The position numbers were made by a program, and so were the translations under genes. The notes under the pieces are model-generated. The model saw only the letters and a list, made by a program, of their open reading frames with translations. It was not told the origin of the DNA and did no database searches. From Zygnema cylindricum (Eukaryota; Streptophyta; Zygnematophyceae; Zygnematales; Zygnemataceae), in contig JBBHKE010001687.1 of the NCBI GenBank assembly GCA_037447655.1, positions 71,901 to 135,900 of the forward strand: a stretch of 64,000 nucleotides of DNA, written 5' to 3'. How positions within the stretch are numbered: position 1 is the stretch's first letter; the number at the start of each line of letters is the position of its first letter. Shown here piece after piece: positions 61,462 through 64,000 of this stretch.

Positions 61462-63681
61462 CATAGTTCAAAAGTAGGCTTTTTTATGGTAGGCCTTTGG
61501 TAGGCGCACAAAACTTTGCACAAAACTCGCGCAACGTAGGCACTGTATATGTGTGCATCGTGCACACTCCTGTACGAACGTCCGAATCTGACGTAATATC
61601 AAAGTACAGCGCACGCCGCCGGACGAATTTTGTTAGCGAACTGACACGGCGTAGGATGACATTCCGTGGGAGAAAAAACCGGGAAAAAAAAAAACGCGGA
61701 AGGGCAACCAAACAAAATTTCTACCGTAGGTTTTGGTATTTTTTTTGGCAGTGTGGTATTTTTGTTTTTTTTATCGTTGATATTCCACTTTTTCAGATCC
61801 GCGAAGCAATCGCGCACACCATCTAGTGTGACGATACTCTCCTCGCGATAAGAGTTGTACGATACTAGACGTGTACCATTGGTACACGTGAAAAAACAAA
61901 AAAATATCCGGTTTGAACAAGCGATCACAGGTCTACATGTCGTATAGGCCATGTGCCTACGTCGTACGGTCCATGTGTCGCCTGCCATGCTGGATGCAGG
62001 TGAGCCAAAAATATTTTGGCACGCTCCGTTTGACATCCACCGACATTCAAAGTTTGCCGCGTCTTTTTGCAATTCCGTTTCGAAATTTTGATTTCCGATT
62101 TCAAAATCAAAAATTTGGCCGCAAACTTTACGTACGAATCATTAACTACCTCCGGTCATACAGATATTTCGTATTTGAAGATTTTCTTTAAGATTTTAAA
62201 ATCTGGACTCTAACCAACATGGCGCCAATCATAATTGAGGAAGGTTTGTTGTTGGCCCGACAAAAAGGAATAGTCTTCCAGTAAAAGCTGCCAGTAGAAT
62301 TTTCCGTACATTTACTTGGACCGCCTAATGGAATTCTACCCTTAGGCTAAAAGGAGCCAAAACCTCAAAGATTCAATGATTACTTTGCCGGAATGGACGA
62401 TAGTAATGAATCAAATCGTTCGCTTGGCAGTCTGCAGGAGCATGACACGTATAACCTATACGCGCGAGTGCCTGCCAAATCATGCCACGTTTAGGCATGA
62501 GAGTTGTAGAACTCCCTTTTAAAAAATGCATCCTTCATTAGTTCATTTCATTGGTTGTACACTCATCAATTGTGGTTTAACGGCTCTGGTTACTTTCACG
62601 TGTCTACTTATTTATTAGCGACAGACAAATGTTGATTTTTTGTCTTTTGTTGCGTCATACCCGATATCTTTTGCGTACGAACACCGTCATATTTCATTGT
62701 TCAGCTCATAGTTCAGAAGTAGGCTTTTTTATGGTAGGCCTTTGGTAAGCGCACAAAACTTTGCACAAAGGCCGCGCAACGTAAGCATACTGTATGTGTG
62801 TGTGTTGTGCACACTCTTGTACGAACCCCCGAATCTGACGTAAGATCAAAGTATAGCGGACACCGCCGGACGTAATTTTTTAGCGAATTGACACGGCGTA
62901 GGATGACATTCCGTGGGAAAAAAAACAGGGAAAATTCTCAAATAGCGTAGTTTTTTCTATATTTTTCATTACTCTAATTAGGGCTATTTCCAACTACAGT
63001 AAAAAATGAAAGTACGTTGTCTCTTAAATAGAGTGGTGTACGGCCAGTGTCAGACCGTACATAAATGTACCTTTTTAAGTTAAGAAGTACAATAAGTTAG
63101 TTTAAGTAACCGCAGACGCATGAGAATGTGCGTTCTAAAAAGGGAAAAAAACCATGTCGTAAAAAATCCCGTTCACACGTATTCGTCCGACTGCCGCGTT
63201 TCGACTGTGTGAACGCCAACGGGGTTGGTCCGTAGGTTTTGTTATTTTTTTTGGCAGTGTGGTAATTTTTTTTTTATCGTCCCATACTGCTTGCCTAGTT
63301 GGTCAATTTGAGGCTTTATTTAGTGTGGCCTTCAAAATTGCAGACGCTAATATGATAGATTGTCCTTTCGTAAGTTGTGTTATGGGCTTTTCACATGATC
63401 TTCTTAAATCGCCTACTTTGATCAACGATTGTCCGATCTTCCAAATCTGACGGTTTAAATAAAAAGTCCCTCAAAACTCACATAAATATTTTTTTTTGTC
63501 CGATTTTTTTTCAAAATTTAGACATGTCGTTTAATTCTCTATCGATCGATGTGCAACTCAACCCTGTTCCTATTTTATTTCATTTTGCGGCCAATACAAT
63601 ATTGGTCTTAAGGGCATATTGTATGTTTTGCGTACAATAGGCATATTGTATGGGCGTACAGTCACCTACTTTTGAACTATG
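61462..63681. mobile_element. Family A composite element (2220 bp), perfect 8-bp duplication
   Basis: Left end CATAGTTCAAAAGTAGGC, right end CACCTACTTTTGAACTATG, with identical flanks TCTTGTTG at 61454-61461 and 63682-63689. A second left end (CATAGTTCAGAAGTAGG) begins at 62707, and the following 230 bp repeat 61490-61690, so the element contains two left arms. 62935-63215 is a family D fragment. No intact transposase seen. Confidence 0.82.
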
Positions 63682-63689
63682 TCTTGTTG

Positions 63690-64000
63690 AGTTGTTGGTT
63701 CATTTCTAAGCGCGTAGTACATGGTACCTTTTCCGGTACTTTTACGCACATTTTGTTTCGTGTGCGTCGGTGCTATGTTGTTTCGTTCTTTCGTCTGTCA
63801 AAGGTTGTTTCGTTTGGTTCGACGTTGTTTCGTGTGTAGTACCTCGCACATGTTGGTTTTGTTCCGTTTGGGAATATGATTTCCGCGTGCCGTCTTCTCC
63901 TTTGTTCGTTTTACTTTCCGGCCATGTTGAAGGAGATGTCTGTGAGTTAGGCATAATAGATTGTTAGATGAACAGGCTACTATTTAAGAACCTGGAGACT
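63690..64000. other. No feature recognised
   Basis: GT-rich sequence with TTGTTTCGT phrases. Short frames on both strands without motifs. Confidence 0.35.

Noticed and set aside
1-64000. tRNA or rRNA genes
   Set aside because: No cloverleaf with conserved T-arm GTTCRANNC and A/B boxes in register, and no rRNA core sequence was noticed. Not tested by a search program.

Overview
The window looks like nuclear DNA of a land plant or close streptophyte relative. The evidence is a receptor-like kinase gene of the plant ALE2 type, a leucine-rich-repeat (LRR) gene built from 72-nt exons (one repeat per exon), Gypsy and Copia retrotransposons, and CCCTAAA-like repeats. I could not fix the lineage. 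Real genes are few. Most of the window is transposon debris, small inverted-repeat elements (MITEs) and simple-sequence DNA.

Layout. 1-12.9 kb: nested MITEs, a pyrimidine minisatellite and a decayed minus-strand Gypsy element (2907-8609). 13.0-14.1 kb: one intact single-exon alpha/beta hydrolase gene with a TATA-like box and a CT-rich leader. 14.1-19.0 kb: low-complexity DNA, a long (TA)n run and a Copia gag fragment. 19.0-29.6 kb: a candidate 10.5-kb DNA transposon whose ends match a 502-bp MITE at 53.2 kb. It holds a two-exon gene for a possible transposase N-terminus, two blocks of TCTATCTAATTA-type satellite in opposite orientation, a 49-bp tandem array and hairpin cassettes. 31.3-43.3 kb: a plus-strand secreted LRR protein gene with huge introns, one holding a Copia element. 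It ends without a membrane or kinase part. 43.5-56.7 kb: a minus-strand receptor-like kinase. The 17-exon model is frame-consistent and predicts 1854 codons: a very long proline-rich extracellular region made of repeated phase 1-1 exons, an ALE2-type ectodomain, one membrane span and an intact kinase. 57-64 kb: nested hAT-like and TA-flanked MITEs.

The transposons sort into recognisable groups. Family A has CATAGTTCAAAAGTAGG ends and 8-bp target duplications (hAT-like); five insertions are delimited, four with identical or one-mismatch duplications plus one exact pair around a composite. Families B, C and D start CACCG, are flanked by TA and share an ACTCTAAT/GGTCGC-like subterminal motif (Tc1/mariner-pogo-like). 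Families E and G have AGGGTG ends that form hairpins. The LRR gene and the kinase gene are tail-to-tail, about 200 bp apart. No RNA genes, CRISPR arrays or bacterial features were seen. All splice models come from reading splice sites and frames by eye and have no transcript support.
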